NCBI GenBank assembly: GCA_018268875.1
Contig: JAFDVT010000095.1
Span: 1-8,479 of the forward strand
Direction of reading: 5' to 3'
Length of the DNA: 8,479 nt
Source of the DNA: Acidobacteriota bacterium
GTDB lineage: Bacteria; Acidobacteriota; Terriglobia; Bryobacterales; Bryobacteraceae
Position 1 is the first letter of the stretch. Each line of letters begins with the position of its first letter. Positions 7,860 to 8,479 of the stretch are shown piece by piece. The notes below the pieces were generated by a model, which searched no databases, was not told where the DNA came from, and saw nothing but the letters and a program-made list of their open reading frames with translations. The position numbers were made by a program, and so were the translations under genes.

Positions 7860-8479
7860 ATGTTACGAAGGGACCTTCTCAAGCGCGTCACCAGCGCAGC
7901 CACCGCCATGACAGCGGCGTCTTATTCCCGCGTGATGGGCGCCAACGACACGGTTCAGCTTGGCCTGATCGGATCCGGCGAACGCGGCCGCCATGTGATG
8001 AACCAGTTCCTGTTGACGAACCAGGTGAACGTCGGCGCGGTGTGCGACATTTACAGCGAAAACATCGACAAGGCGCGTCAAAAGGCCACCAATGCGCGGA
8101 ACTTCGCGGATCACCGCAAGCTTCTGGAAGTGAAAGAGCTGGACGCGGTATTGATCGCGACGCCGGACCACTGGCATTTCACGACCGCGTGCGATGCGAT
8201 GCGCGCGGGCAAGGACGTGTACGTCGAAAAGCCGCTGACGCTGAAGATCGAGGAAGGTCCGGAGATCGTCAAGGTGGCGCGTATGAACGATCGCGTCTGC
8301 CAGGTGGGCATGCAGCAGCGTTCGGGCGTCCATTACATTCGCGCGAAGAAAGAATACATCGACACCGGCAAGCTTGGCAAGATCAGCCTGGTGCGCACGT
8401 GGTGGCACGGCAATACGTACCATCTGCGGAAAGCGCCGGAAAGCCTCGCGACCCGGCCGTCGAACCTCGATTGGGGCCG
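7860..8479 (+). CDS. Gfo/Idh/MocA family oxidoreductase with Tat signal, 5' partial
   Basis: The first 206 codons are present; the gene runs off the window end (families with this layout are usually about 400-450 residues). The N-terminus is a Tat-type leader: RRDLLKR at 3-9, a weakly hydrophobic Ala-rich core, and probable cleavage near MGA-ND at 26-30. A Rossmann NAD(P)-binding fold follows with GLIGSGERG at 35-43 (G38, G40, G43) and the acidic CD at 62-63 after the second strand. TPDHWH at 101-106 and the hallmark EKPL at 123-126 follow, with K124 the usual catalytic or cofactor-contact lysine. VGMQQRSG at 149-156 and the start of the C-terminal alpha-beta domain (GKISLVRTWWHGN) come after. 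Family members are NAD(P)-dependent sugar or cyclitol dehydrogenases, and some are GH109 glycosidases; the exported form is common in Acidobacteriota, Planctomycetota and Bacteroidota, but the substrate cannot be told. The ATG lies 13 bases after the MOSC stop and lacks a Shine-Dalgarno sequence. Confidence 0.94.
   Translation, partial: MLRRDLLKRVTSAATAMTAASYSRVMGANDTVQLGLIGSGERGRHVMNQFLLTNQVNVGAVCDIYSENIDKARQKATNARNFADHRKLLEVKELDAVLIATPDHWHFTTACDAMRAGKDVYVEKPLTLKIEEGPEIVKVARMNDRVCQVGMQQRSGVHYIRAKKEYIDTGKLGKISLVRTWWHGNTYHLRKAPESLATRPSNLDWG

Overview
The window is GC-rich and gene-dense. It looks like chromosomal DNA from a soil-type bacterium, and Acidobacteriota of the Solibacter/Bryobacter kind is the best guess. 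That guess rests on GC-rich codon use, a Tat-exported Gfo/Idh/MocA oxidoreductase with an RRDLLK leader and ANDTVQLGLIG junction (common in Acidobacteriota and Planctomycetota), and a MOSC protein with a compact EthD neighbour. No marker in the window fixes the taxonomy. No rRNA, tRNA, CRISPR array, insertion sequence or prophage gene was seen.

Layout: (1) 15-737, minus strand: an unrecognised glycine-rich protein with about three membrane segments and a C-terminal soluble domain. (2) 738-787: an AT-rich island carrying a near-consensus sigma-70 promoter (TTGACA, 16 bp, TATAGT) that drives the next block. (3) 788-3355 clpB and 3423-5789 lon, in tandem 67 bp apart with no terminator between them, followed by a strong intrinsic terminator at 5811-5847. 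(4) 5822-6406, minus strand: a convergent orphan gene, possibly HicB-like, whose last codons lie inside the lon terminator. (5) 6439-8479, plus strand: a tightly packed run of a small exported protein, an EthD-family protein, a MOSC-domain (mARC/YcbX-like) protein and the 5' part of a Tat-exported Gfo/Idh/MocA oxidoreductase. The first three are joined by ATGA and TAATG stop/start overlaps. The fourth begins 13 bases after the MOSC stop and may have its own leaderless promoter.

Function: ClpB and Lon form a protein quality-control pair. ClpB extracts polypeptides from aggregates and Lon degrades damaged proteins. Their adjacency behind one promoter suggests co-expression. The last block looks like a small redox operon, but its substrate cannot be read from the sequence. 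The two well-known genes are complete and carry all the key catalytic residues checked. The less familiar parts are three orphan proteins (15-737, 5822-6406, 6439-6804) and the compact regulatory arrangements. I did not find a clear new defence or mobile system.
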